Assembly: GCF_010093815.1 (NCBI RefSeq)
Contig: NW_022985549.1
Span: 3,120,804-3,184,803, forward strand
Reading direction: 5' to 3'
Length of the DNA: 64,000 nt
Origin: Pseudovirgaria hyperparasitica
Taxonomy: Eukaryota > Ascomycota > Dothideomycetes > Acrospermales > Acrospermaceae
Position 1 is the first letter of the stretch; each line of letters opens with the position of its first letter. A program made the position numbers and the translations under genes. The notes below the pieces were generated by a model. It was not told the DNA's origin. It did no database searches and worked only from the letters and a program-made list of their open reading frames with translations. Positions 11,591-22,335 of the stretch are shown in pieces.

Positions 11591-13153
11591 ATGGATCCGT
11601 CACATATTCACACCTACAAGGAGCAAGAGGACGACTTCAACCTCTTGTTCACTGATACTGCGCTGGGCGAATATGGGACTAATGACGACTTTATACAACC
11701 TGCACAGCCGTCCAGTATACTTGTTCCACAGTCTCGCCACGTTCGAGGCGTTGCTTCGGACCAAGTGGGTATAGATAGGACACAAGCGCCAGCTTTGCGC
11801 AGTCCTTTACAAGAAGTCGTACCATCGGAAGCAAGACAATATGAAGAAGATATACAGTATCGGCTTACGACTGCCGCGGCGAACACCTCGGTGAGCCCTA
11901 CACTTTCAAATGGGGACCTGATCAAAAATACGACTGGCACAGATACATCAAATGCACAGACTGGTGAGGTGGACGATGCGATGCGACAACTCTTAGACAT
12001 GTACAATGACCCTGATCCAGAATGGGACAGATTGATCCACGATATCGGTGAGTTGGGTCTCAGGATCAGAACAGGTGCCGATGAAGTGGAGCCATGGCCA
12101 GGCTTTGCGCCATGGGAGCAGACGGATACAAGACCTCTGGATGACTGGCCTCGACTAAGCCAGATGGGAATCTCAATGGAAGAGGCCAGTCTGATAATGT
12201 CCAGTATAGACGATTGGTTTGAGAGTACTCAAGCGACAGTCCTGGCAGATATAAAAAAACGTTTGTCTGTGCAAGATGTCAAGACGTTCGTCGAAAACGA
12301 GGTGATGATCCGCCTAGATGGGTACGGTGAACCGGATTCGAACACAGCGATGTCAAGACTGGGAGTCATGAGGGCTATAGTGCGTTTGTTCATCTATCGG
12401 CATCGTCGAAAGGTACAGGAGCTGAGAGACAGAGGGAAGCTTTCGGAGGAGCCTATGTTCGGGCCTCTACGTCTGGTCGACGAGATCAATCAAGACGGAC
12501 GTGTGGTCTGGTATCAAGACTTGTTTGTTGAGCAGAAGACATGCTACGAGCAATTCTTGGACGATTTGGCACGTCACTATGCTCCATATCTTGAAGACGG
12601 TGTATCCGGCGACCTTGATCTTCGGAGATTAGAGTTGAGGAAGAAGGGATGGCGTACGGTAACTAAGAGCGAAGACGATGGTTCCGATTGGACGCAGAGG
12701 TCTGATAATGGACGAAGAGTGTTCTGTATCTCTCCAGCAAGAGATGCTGCTCGCTGGATTCGTCTAGGAAATCGTCAGTTTGAACAAATCAGGGACGCAT
12801 ATATTCAGAAGAAGGAGCAAGTTTGGATATTTGTAATGCCTGTAAGTTGAGACCTGTCCGCATGTGTTAACCCAGTCTTACGATGCTAGGAGGACATGTA
12901 TCAGGAGGCCAAAGACGTTCCAGGCCGAAGCCATCAAAAAGAGGATAGGTTTGACTTCATCCGCAGCATGAGGTTGAACACATCTCGAAGCCGTCAAGAG
13001 GCTGAGGCGCCCCCGTATCCACCACTCGAGTTGTCGTTAGAACAACTCGCAATGCTCCACGCAGACCGGAGCGAACCATTACTCGAGACATGGGATCGTT
13101 TGGACGAGCAGTGGAAGAAAGAGGTGATTTGGCAGAAAGATGAGATGGAGTGA
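11591..13153 (+). CDS. Hypothetical protein, 504 aa, two exons
   Basis: The exons 11591-12841 and 12890-13153 join in phase across a 48-bp intron (GTAAGT...GATGCTAG), giving 504 aa. I do not recognise the family. The first 140 residues are low in structure. Residues about 135-400 look globular and helical, rich in Trp and acidic residues (EPWPGFAPWEQ, DDWPRLSQMG, then a helical DWFESTQ...DIKKRL region and a Tyr/Trp-rich VVWYQDLFVEQK segment). The end is charged, with a final amphipathic helix (WDRLDEQWKKEVIW). There is no signal peptide, membrane helix or cysteine cluster, so it is probably cytosolic or nuclear. Good splice signals and even composition argue that it is a real gene. The start is the first ATG of a long frame. 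Confidence 0.75.
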
Positions 13154-14266
13154 TGTGATGTTGCGTAGCGATATCTCCGCTTCGCTGTGGCGTCCATCCC
13201 AGGTATCTAATTTTGCGCTCTGGGACTCGGAGAGCCATCAGTCAGTTCTTCTGGCTATTAGCTTTATTCCAAGCGCTTGCAAATTATCATGTACTTCAAG
13301 CGTGGCTCCTTATGTGAGCAGGTACACCCTTGGTGTGCTGATCAGCTGTGACTAGAACCAGATATGAATTTCAATTGAGACTTGAAGTGTAGTGATAATT
13401 TATGCTAAGACCGAATAGGACTAGCCGCGATATTCATAGAGCGTGAAACTCCGAGGTCGTGCTTATCACGTCTCCCTATCGCAACATCGCCGCATTGAAG
13501 GTAATACGTGACATCCGTCGGAGGGAGAAGGATCTGTAATTCTGCTCATTTAACGGTCGACCCAATAAAGTGCAGTCCTCAAACAATAAGACTGAAGCCG
13601 CAAGAGTTGGAACTTGGTGATGGCATCACAACCACAATGGAATAACATTGTGGGGATGGAGTTGCATTGATGCAGGAAGAGGCGAGACTGTAAGTCGAGA
13701 CATGAACAATGCATAGTGGGCAAAATAGCTAGTCTGGATGAGAGACGGACAGTATAGATTTGTCTTGTGATGTGTAACACGACATTCACTTCACTTATAC
13801 CACTGGGTATAATAGCGACAGACGTGAGAAAGAGTCACTGAGCTATATCCAACACGACATGTACCCGTCAACCCAATATTCATGAAACCATTCACTGTAA
13901 TGAATACCTACCCGGCCCTTGGTTTCCAGAGCCAGGCTCTAGCAGGCTGCACTCCAGCCCAGACCGTACGTACACAACAAGAACGGACTTATTACTTCTG
14001 GAAGTGCTATAAGCCCGAGATTCAATTTCCCCCGTAAATCCTTCCATTGATCTTTATCCATTTTTCCTACCTTATACATCCCATAATTCTTTGAACTCAA
14101 TCCCAGCGCAAACCGTCTTTCTTCACACTAACAAAGAGCGGTCTTCGCGACAAACACAAGTCTGCCGGTGGGTAGAGGTTTTTCTTAACCTTATCTGCTC
14201 TGGTCTAACGCATCACACAGAATTACCCCAATTACACACACTTACACACACACACACACACACACA

Positions 14267-14319
<53 letters not shown>

Positions 14320-14427
14320 CCGCGTCTACAACAAACTGCTCTAGACATCACATTCGACTGCCCTTGACAGTCGTAATACACGACAGTCCACATTCAACTT
14401 CCTCAAAGTACTATCTGACACTCTTCA
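13154..14427. other. Intergenic with microsatellite; upstream region of 1728-aa gene
   Basis: Apart from the CA/CT microsatellite (own entry), I see nothing but short unsupported ORFs. One plus-strand ORF runs across the microsatellite and encodes only Thr-His and Leu-Ser dipeptide runs, an artefact of the repeat. Confidence 0.5.
14244..14317. repeat. Compound microsatellite (CA)13(CT)24
   Basis: An uninterrupted CA run (14244-14269) passes directly into a CT run (14270-14317), ending 110 bases before the start codon of the 1728-aa gene. CT-rich tracts just upstream of starts are common in filamentous fungi, and this one is probably in the promoter or 5' leader. Its length is likely to vary between strains. 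Confidence 0.95.
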
Positions 14428-17400
14428 ATGAGACACTCCGACGTCTATACTGGTGGTGGCCGTGGTCATGCGCATCGGGAACCAATTGGTCCATCCGACA
14501 CTTACGCTGAAAATATGGGAGAGCAACGCGGAATTGAATCGAACCAGGAAGCAGAGGCATATGCGTCTTCGGAGTCGTTTGGTACATCCGAACCACGCAG
14601 ACCACTGCAACGAAGAGATTCAGGCTTCTCCCAAAATCGACGATATGACCCGGCTCGTCATGATCAGGAATCACCCAATGCACAAACTTCGATTAATGGA
14701 AAGATACCATATCATTATCAGCATCGAAATTCTCAACCTTCCCATCATGACTGCGATAGATTGGTGAATTGTCGATCTTCAGCGTCCAATGAACTACTGC
14801 CTAAGGTTGAAAATGGCGATTTTGCTGAAGGACACTCATCGAGTGTTCAATTCTTCACCCATAAACCTGAGTCCCGTCAATTGAAAGCAGTAGAGTTGCC
14901 AAAATATCAATATGCATCGGAAAGAATGGAAGAAGCGGCTCTTAAAATGGCTCGAGTGCGGAAACAGCGTTTGGAGGAACAGAATAGGACTGCCGTTGGA
15001 AAAGCCCGAAAATACCTCCACGATGCTCGTCCACTCGGCAGACTTACAAGCCCACAGGGAGTGTCGTACGCTAGGCAGCTCTCCAGTCCATCTGCCGTAG
15101 CTCCTCCACGGTCCGCTCAGCCTAATCCAGCCTCGCGTACAAGAGAAGATCACACATCTAAGGGGGAACATGTTCATCTACCTCTTGATGACAACGGTCT
15201 GAGACAGGTGAAACCATCCACCTTCGCCAGACAAGCGCGTATGAATGGCTCACAGGCGCCTCATCTTAAATCTCCTGACTATGAGTCGTCGTCTTCCGAA
15301 TCTGTCTGTCCGAAAGTCTCAACCTCAGAGCGCACGGTTGGTATGCATATGCCTCGAAAAAGAAATTTCAGCTCTATAGCTGAAGACGAAGGCTCTGAAG
15401 AGCAAGACGACAGATCGTTGATCAGTGTTCCTGCAACAAGCTTAAGGGCTCCATCCCCTAGAAAACGAGTGGTTGTTGCGGATATGCAGCATTGCCGCAA
15501 TGATTCCCGTGATGCCACACTGTCCTCTGGTGCATCTAAAAGCCAGCAGTTAAGGGAGCAGAACCGACAACATGATAAAAGCGCACGTGAGCCGCGACAA
15601 AGAGGGCAGAGTACCACTAAATGCATTGAAATCGATGAATCCAAGCTTGCGCACTGTCAAACAGGTGCATCGAAAACACAAACCGCTACTCGACCACCTG
15701 CATTGCCACAAGCCATGAAGCCTGGACGAAATGCGGATTCGGCAAAGTCGTACTCCATCGGTCCAATCTCAATTGGTCCTACCAGAAAGAAAGTCAGAGT
15801 CGAAGAGATGCATCATTTGAAGGCTCCCGTGTCGCTTCAGAAACCAACATCTGGTCTCAGTCTGCCTAACAGTGTCCTTAATGACGAGACTGTCTCCAAG
15901 AAAGTTCGCCCCAGGGAGGAGAAGGAGTCCAAGTCCTCTAGATCTGCCTCGTCAACAATTCGTTATCGTGGTGGTAGCTTGGCTAATGGGCCCCGAGGGG
16001 TTTCAAAAAGCATCGCTACACCAGAGACTCCTTTGAACCGTGCGATGCCAAATTTGGGACGAGCTAGACTGGTACAAAAGTTGATCAGCCGGAATAAGGG
16101 TCCGGACAATAGCAAAGTCGGTCGCTTGGTTGATTCTCCCACCGTTCCTCAGAGTCTTGCTCAGCCGGTATGCCAGTTGATGGAGAAGTCTTCTAAACCT
16201 CAAAATACCGCAGAGAGGGTAGAGGAGACTAGCGATGCTCAGCAATCGCAAGTGCCAATACCAGAGAAGATGGACACGAATATGCGAGAGCCCGAAGATG
16301 TGCCTCATACCACTCGCAATCATCAGCATATTGAAGTCATGTACAAACCCGTAAACGCAAGCTGTCACGTTGGCATGAAGTCTTCCAAGGCGAATGCAAA
16401 CTCAAGTAATCCAGAGAAGTCAGAGAGTGTAAATACAACCGAGTCCGAAGTTGGTAAAACACTTGCGGCTATGAATTGCATTGCCATCGAGCCAGATGCC
16501 ATCGAGTCTTCGAATTCTTGTCCCGATCCTGAACAAAGTGTCAGCTGTCAAAGACCAGCTCCGAAAGCAGACCTGGACGTATTATCTACATCGACTCCAA
16601 CGGGACCTTCCCTGCCTGCCCCTGCGTCACCCACGAGCGCCAAAGTATTGCCAGCACAAAAGGCTCCAACACAATCCCAAGTAGTACACAACCTAGCAAC
16701 GCTAGCTTGGTCGGAAAGTCCTGCTCCTACAGACGGGGTGGCTACACCGTCGCCAACTGCGAACCCACTGACAACATACTCCCAAAGGCCAGCACTTGCT
16801 CCTATCGCAGTCATGTCGCCCTCTGTGCCAATGTCAACTATATTACCCCACGCACCCGTAGCGAACATATTTCCCTCTCAGGCGTTGACTGTAGCCCCTT
16901 TATATGATCCATTACTAGCGGATGACTCGTCGCTTTTCATTCCAGAACCAAACGAAGTTCCAATGGCAGAGGAGCTACCAAGAGAGTCCAATAGCCCCAG
17001 AACGAGCTTTACGTTTCCGGAAGATCTGACAATGCTAGAAGAAGGTCACGATATCAAACGTAGCATAGCCGTGAGACATCTAGAAAGAATAACAAAGGAA
17101 GCAGAAAATAATCAACGGCGACAACGGCGAAATGAAGAGGTTCTGCGGATGGAAGAGATTTTCGAGAAGGCAAAGATAGAGCAAAATAAGGCCGAGAAGG
17201 CAGAAAGCGCAAGACTGGATGGGGAGAGGACCAAACAAGTCCTTCGTGACCAAGCCGCTCAGCACAAGTCTGCGATGTGTAAGGCCGATGAAGAGATGCG
17301 AGAGATCACGAGAAGACATAGAGACGGAGCTGACGAAGCACGTCCCGATGAAGAAGCGATTCCGCCATCATCGACAACCACGATAGCTTCGACTGCGCCC

Positions 17401-19614
17401 GCGGTAAATACATCGCTCGATGCCCCGACGGCACAAACAATGCACACTGTTTCTGGGAAGGGATGTTTAAACGCCGTTCGAAAGCAGCATATGGTTGGCA
17501 CAGCAATTGGCCCAGACTCCACAGACCCTCAGCCCATGGTCAACGGCAATTCACAGACGACCGACCCCCGTCGAAGAAATTTGACAACCACGGTCAATCC
17601 AGCATCGAGCGAATGTCACCCAAAGTCGGTCCATGAAATTATTGCTACTATCCAAAAGCAATGTAAGGAGCCAGCTGAACGGCACAGAGAATCTGAATCA
17701 GTAGAAGAACGTAGGAGGCACCAACGTAACAAGAAGAAAAGATGCGGTGACGATGGTGCTTTTGGAGCAGAGAACAATTGTAAAAGCAAAGACCAAGAGC
17801 GGAGAAATTTTCCAGCGGCTCCTGATGGCCATGGTCTGATTGCTACCAACGGGATGGAGAGAATACTGAAGGATTCTGGAAACGATTATCTCGCTCACGA
17901 GAAATCTTCACATGCCCCTCTTGCCAACACAGACGAAGCGCCACCTCTGCAGAACCTGACCGAAACCTTCAAAGGCTTATCGAAGCAGCAGATATCCAAC
18001 GTGAATAGCTTGGCTGGAGGAATCTCAGAAGCTACCCTCAGAAATCGTAAAACTCCATGCGGCAAGCCAGAAGCGCGTATCATGACATCTGAGCAGGTCC
18101 AACGTAGAAAGCAAGAGCGCGAAGCCCGCCTCGCGCTCGATACGCAGAAGGTCATCGCGACTAAGTCAAGATCAAATGAACCAAAGTCTCTTCTCCAAAG
18201 ACTCGAGCATGCAGCCGGAACGCCTTCGTCTCCGCCAGTGGCTATTCCCGTGCGCAGCGAGACTGCGAAAGCCAACCCTGAAAGTGGGCAGCATGCTAGC
18301 ACTATCATTGATGACCTCAAATCTCTCAGTAGTCACCATCGCGCATTAGTGCAGTGGCGAGATGATGGGATCACTTACAAGGAATGCGCAGAGCGGTGGG
18401 CACAACTAACCTCGAAGCGGCTGAGTGTGAGAACTGTTCGCGATCTTTATAGTAAGATCACTGGCACCTATAAGCAACGAAAAGGATCCAGAGGGCGTGA
18501 AAGAGTGAGACCTGTTGAATCTCAAACCCACAAAGGGACTCAAAAAGTCCTCAGTTTCCAGGTAACAAAGGAACGAGCGACAAATACTTCCAACAGTCAG
18601 CAAAGTGAGCGATCGCATACGCCCACGAGCGCTGATAGTAGTGGTGACTACCTGCATTACCTTCTCGAGGATGGCGATGAAGATTGTGAACCGCAGGTTG
18701 AGTCATTGCTAAACATGGATCCTGGTATCGTCGATAGTGCGGGAAGCAGCAAGCGTCCAACAACAGGTGGCAAAACCATGAGCAACTTGGCTTATCAGGC
18801 CTACATGGCTTCTCTTGAAGCAGACGCCGACGTTGATTCGGCATCCGACGTCGAAACCATGCCCGAAAGCTCTGGTGATGAAGAGTGTATTGTGCGTGAA
18901 TCATCGCCAATAATCGACCGTGACACATGCCACTTCGTATACCAAGTAAAGCGCAAGTTTTGGGCCAATGGTGAAAACGAGGATGACGCCGAATGGTATA
19001 TAGTTACCAAGAAGGACAAGTACGAAGACGTGCGCCAAGCGAATATTGCGGCAATGGCAGAGCCCGCAATCGAGCGGTTTGGGCATGCTTACGGTCTCGA
19101 TGTGATATCGCATAGTAGTGTTATTGACATGAAGACACACATGACTACTATAACCTGGCAGACACCCTGGGGCCATACCAAAGTCATGGTCGATCGATAT
19201 TTGCGCACGCAGCGTAATGGAATTAAGCCTTGCACCAAGATGCATTGGCTACCGCGTCAGATGTACATTGTCAAAATCATGACAAAGACAATGAAGAGCG
19301 AAGATGACCCTGATGACCCGGAAAACTTGCTGATCAGTGAGGAAGAAGCGACGGTCGATGACCCGCGAGTCTTCACGATACTAGATCAAGCGAACAGGGA
19401 GGCAGCCAAAAGGGTCGTAGACCTGACGACGAATGGAGAGAGTAGGCGTATTGACGATATCCAGAAGCGGGAGCAGGTAAAGAAGAGATGGGAAGCAGCG
19501 GTAGACGGCATGATAGAAGATGGCAGGAGTTTGGATGAAGAGTTTCGTGTAGGTGAGGAGACGGAGTGCCGGGTATGGGTTGAAGTGAGAGATGTGGAAG
19601 GACCGAGAAACTGA
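14428..19614 (+). CDS. Hypothetical 1728-aa intronless protein with coiled coil and HTH-like segment
   Basis: This is a single uninterrupted 5.2-kb frame that starts at ATG 14428. I do not recognise the family. About residues 1-870 are disordered and rich in Ser, Pro, Gln and basic residues, with KR-type clusters that could act as nuclear signals. Residues about 873-970 are a strong charged coiled coil (ERITKEAENNQRRQ and following). Residues about 1292-1355 form a compact segment (HRALVQWRDDGITYKECAERW, then SVRTVRDLYSKI) that reads like a helix-turn-helix or Myb-like fold. Residues about 1500-1620 are a globular block (FVYQVKRKFW, then EWYIVTKKDKYEDVR and ITWQTPWGHTKVMVDRYL). The tail is helical and acidic. 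A nuclear, DNA- or chromatin-associated role is only an inference. A microsatellite lies 110 bases upstream. Confidence 0.8.
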   Translation: MRHSDVYTGGGRGHAHREPIGPSDTYAENMGEQRGIESNQEAEAYASSESFGTSEPRRPLQRRDSGFSQNRRYDPARHDQESPNAQTSINGKIPYHYQHRNSQPSHHDCDRLVNCRSSASNELLPKVENGDFAEGHSSSVQFFTHKPESRQLKAVELPKYQYASERMEEAALKMARVRKQRLEEQNRTAVGKARKYLHDARPLGRLTSPQGVSYARQLSSPSAVAPPRSAQPNPASRTREDHTSKGEHVHLPLDDNGLRQVKPSTFARQARMNGSQAPHLKSPDYESSSSESVCPKVSTSERTVGMHMPRKRNFSSIAEDEGSEEQDDRSLISVPATSLRAPSPRKRVVVADMQHCRNDSRDATLSSGASKSQQLREQNRQHDKSAREPRQRGQSTTKCIEIDESKLAHCQTGASKTQTATRPPALPQAMKPGRNADSAKSYSIGPISIGPTRKKVRVEEMHHLKAPVSLQKPTSGLSLPNSVLNDETVSKKVRPREEKESKSSRSASSTIRYRGGSLANGPRGVSKSIATPETPLNRAMPNLGRARLVQKLISRNKGPDNSKVGRLVDSPTVPQSLAQPVCQLMEKSSKPQNTAERVEETSDAQQSQVPIPEKMDTNMREPEDVPHTTRNHQHIEVMYKPVNASCHVGMKSSKANANSSNPEKSESVNTTESEVGKTLAAMNCIAIEPDAIESSNSCPDPEQSVSCQRPAPKADLDVLSTSTPTGPSLPAPASPTSAKVLPAQKAPTQSQVVHNLATLAWSESPAPTDGVATPSPTANPLTTYSQRPALAPIAVMSPSVPMSTILPHAPVANIFPSQALTVAPLYDPLLADDSSLFIPEPNEVPMAEELPRESNSPRTSFTFPEDLTMLEEGHDIKRSIAVRHLERITKEAENNQRRQRRNEEVLRMEEIFEKAKIEQNKAEKAESARLDGERTKQVLRDQAAQHKSAMCKADEEMREITRRHRDGADEARPDEEAIPPSSTTTIASTAPAVNTSLDAPTAQTMHTVSGKGCLNAVRKQHMVGTAIGPDSTDPQPMVNGNSQTTDPRRRNLTTTVNPASSECHPKSVHEIIATIQKQCKEPAERHRESESVEERRRHQRNKKKRCGDDGAFGAENNCKSKDQERRNFPAAPDGHGLIATNGMERILKDSGNDYLAHEKSSHAPLANTDEAPPLQNLTETFKGLSKQQISNVNSLAGGISEATLRNRKTPCGKPEARIMTSEQVQRRKQEREARLALDTQKVIATKSRSNEPKSLLQRLEHAAGTPSSPPVAIPVRSETAKANPESGQHASTIIDDLKSLSSHHRALVQWRDDGITYKECAERWAQLTSKRLSVRTVRDLYSKITGTYKQRKGSRGRERVRPVESQTHKGTQKVLSFQVTKERATNTSNSQQSERSHTPTSADSSGDYLHYLLEDGDEDCEPQVESLLNMDPGIVDSAGSSKRPTTGGKTMSNLAYQAYMASLEADADVDSASDVETMPESSGDEECIVRESSPIIDRDTCHFVYQVKRKFWANGENEDDAEWYIVTKKDKYEDVRQANIAAMAEPAIERFGHAYGLDVISHSSVIDMKTHMTTITWQTPWGHTKVMVDRYLRTQRNGIKPCTKMHWLPRQMYIVKIMTKTMKSEDDPDDPENLLISEEEATVDDPRVFTILDQANREAAKRVVDLTTNGESRRIDDIQKREQVKKRWEAAVDGMIEDGRSLDEEFRVGEETECRVWVEVRDVEGPRN

Positions 19615-21726
19615 GATGATTAGATAGCGTTTGTGTATATATTAGAAGTACCCTTTGACAATTTGGGTATCTGCTGCACTTCATCAACGCGAATTTTCAA
19701 TGATGCATTTTTCTGTATCTGGAGTTATTCCTGTTGTGGTGGTTTTCATGGCAATGCTGGAATTCATCGCTGTGGTGCCGTTTCATACGGGTATAGATGA
19801 AAAAGAGGGGTTGATGCACTGAGCCGCTGTAATTATGGTTGTTCAGTGCTTTGGTTCGTCGATCTATGGTGTCTTTTGAGACAGCTTTTGCTTTACTTGC
19901 TCTCTAGTCCCCCTTTTCGGATCATAGGCTTTGAGCCTTGTATAGTATAAATTTTCTCATCATATTCTAGTTGTCCAATCCTCATAGTACATGCTAATCG
20001 ACATCTACAGTCATTATTAAACCAAGAAATCGTGACAGACGGCAGCGTACGAAACAATGTCACTACGAAGCACCGCTAGCTGAGCCTGAGTGGTACGTTT
20101 CCTGGAAAAAACTAACCTATGTATGGACCTTGATACGTGAACCAGTTTCGAAGGTTAATAATCTCTTTTGTTTGATCTTAGATTAACTAACCCGTGTAGG
20201 CCGATGTTATCACGTCCTCCTCCCGACCGTTTACGTATACGAAGGGCACCAGTTCGATTCCCACTCACGATATTCCTTTCTGAACAAAGAATAACCAACT
20301 CAGTTCCTGGCGCCCCAAAGGGTCAGGTCAATGGTTCTGAGCAGAGTTTTCCCGCCACAGCGCGGTCTTTTTGCACCTTTTCTCCACGCGCTCGACGAGG
20401 TTTCTGTTGGAGGTGAAGATAACATTTTCCTCTTTTGTTAGAAACATGAGAGCTCAGTACTGTTTTAACCTTTTTTGATGCTAATTTGACCTAATCTGAT
20501 ACATTCACAGCGAATGCTACACTTCTGCACCGGCTGCAAATGCAAATTCATTCTCAATACCTGCTGTATAGACTGCAAGCTTACCGGCAAGAGCATTAAC
20601 CTAGAAAACTTGGAGCTACTGAGTGGAGTTTTCGCCATGAATCATACCCTATTTCTGCTTCTTGGAGTCAAGAGAAGCTTGTGGGCAAAGACTGACTGCG
20701 CAGCAGAGATGAGACGCGATCCTCTAGCTTTTCGGCCTCCTTCACGTCCACAACACGAGCCCTACGAGTGCCAGACTACTGCACACATCCTCAACAAGCG
20801 CGCTAAATTAACACGTTCACGAGTGCCTTCTTCAGTTGCAGGGTCGTAAAGTAGTCCAAAGTGAACTGCAGCTCTGACCACGACCAGTGTTGCGATTCTA
20901 ATGCTGGCAATGAAGATCTCTGATCAAGTCATACAGATTGTAAGAGCATTTATGAAGACCAATACATGTCTAACAGTGTTAAAAGTACTTCATGCACCCT
21001 CTGTATTGCTAAATTGGAATGTACCAAATGAGGGCGCATGCGCTACCAATAAAGACGTAGGAAGACTTTTATGGCGAGAGCAAATCGTCGAGTAGGCCAA
21101 TCGCGGTGTTGCTGTTCCAGTCTTCTATGGAGCCGCCGCATTGAGATACAGGATATCATTTCATATGATAGACGAAATGGCAGTCTTCCATCGGGGCAAT
21201 AGCTGTAGTGACCTCGCAGAAATGGCACGTTTTGGTTCTGACAAAGGGTACCTTCAGTATGCCCGCAGCTATGAACTCGTCGTAAGATCAGCGAATGGTC
21301 CCTGTATCATCGGAACTTATGGAACTTGTACTGTTGAGCTTAGCTATTTTCAAGAACCCTCTCAGAACAATCGCATCTGATTTAGTACCTTGTGCATCCG
21401 ACGCCCACGGTCGACGGAGACAGATGTCAAGCTTATAGATGCTACTGCCGCTATGCAAAAACTTCGGGGGATTGATATCTTAATGCTGGGTCAGATGCAT
21501 ATGCTCAATCACTGATGATGAGTTCGGTAACATGTGGATACAATAAATGCTTAGATATATCGGTAGCTATTTCGATGTCAGGAAGCCTGAGCTTTAGTAA
21601 ATTGATAAGCCCACCATATAGACAGCTCTTGTTAGATGGGGAAGTCTCTATGTGTCTGTCTATGGGTGGTGGGAATTACTACATCTTAGGCGAAGCAGAA
21701 AATAATCGATTATATCTAGACTTCTA
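19615..21726. other. Gene-free stretch left of AT-rich island
   Basis: No ORF here has a recognisable domain. Several of 60-110 codons exist but carry no conserved pattern, and composition is ordinary. A short match to a tRNA B box near 20250 was rejected because no T-arm or acceptor stem forms. Confidence 0.45.
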
Positions 21727-22335
21727 AATAGATCGATATTAAATGAGTCTTAAACCTCTTATAAAATCAGATTTACATCTACTAAGTTTTTAGTAATATA
21801 TCCATTTATAACCATTAGACCTAGTATTATAGTTAGACTTAGATAACTTTATTATAATATTAGCTATAATATTAGAAGAACCTACTATATAGTATTTATT
21901 CTAAGCTTATCTAAATAGACTTATAATATATATAATTCTAGCTTATATTAATATAGAATCTATTATATATAATAGTTTATAAAGCTTTTAGATTATAAGA
22001 ATTATCTTCTAGTAATTCTTCTCTAGTAAATATCTTCTAGTAGTTATTTTTAAAATAAATATTATACTAGTAGATAACTAAAGATAAGTCTAGAAGTCTT
22101 TATAAGTCTACTTTAGTCTAATATTATACTAGAGTATATTAACTATTAGAAATTATTTATTTATCTTATACTTAGTAATATAAATAAGAGTTAAGTATCT
22201 AGTACTATAATTCTTCTATATATATCTTCTAGCTATAAAAAGAACTTTAATTTATTAGATATCTCTAGCTATTCTTAGATAAAGACCTAGAGACTTAAGT
22301 ATTAGTAAAGAGTATTATCTAGATTGAAACGAATG
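21727..22335. repeat. AT-rich island with RIP signature, unclassified repeat relic
   Basis: Composition changes abruptly to very AT-rich sequence full of TATA, CTAG and TTAG words. From about 21800 to 22320 I count no CG, no TG and only two CA dinucleotides on this strand, while C and G persist in CT and AG contexts. This is the signature of repeat-induced point mutation (CpA to TpA on both strands) acting on a once-repeated sequence, typically a transposable element. It is too degraded to assign a family, and no terminal repeats can be seen. An old, heavily mutated fossil. Confidence 0.8.

Noticed and set aside
14091-14510. 139-codon ORF with Thr-His and Leu-Ser dipeptide runs
   Set aside because: It is produced by the CA/CT microsatellite and overlaps the start of the 1728-aa gene in another frame.
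20220-20290. tRNA B-box-like CAGTTCGATTCCC
   Set aside because: The five-base T-stem does not pair, and no acceptor or D-arm could be found upstream.
20514-20849. 111-codon ORF with a CxxCxC start
   Set aside because: The cysteines are few and irregular, there is no signal or domain, and the surroundings are gene-free.
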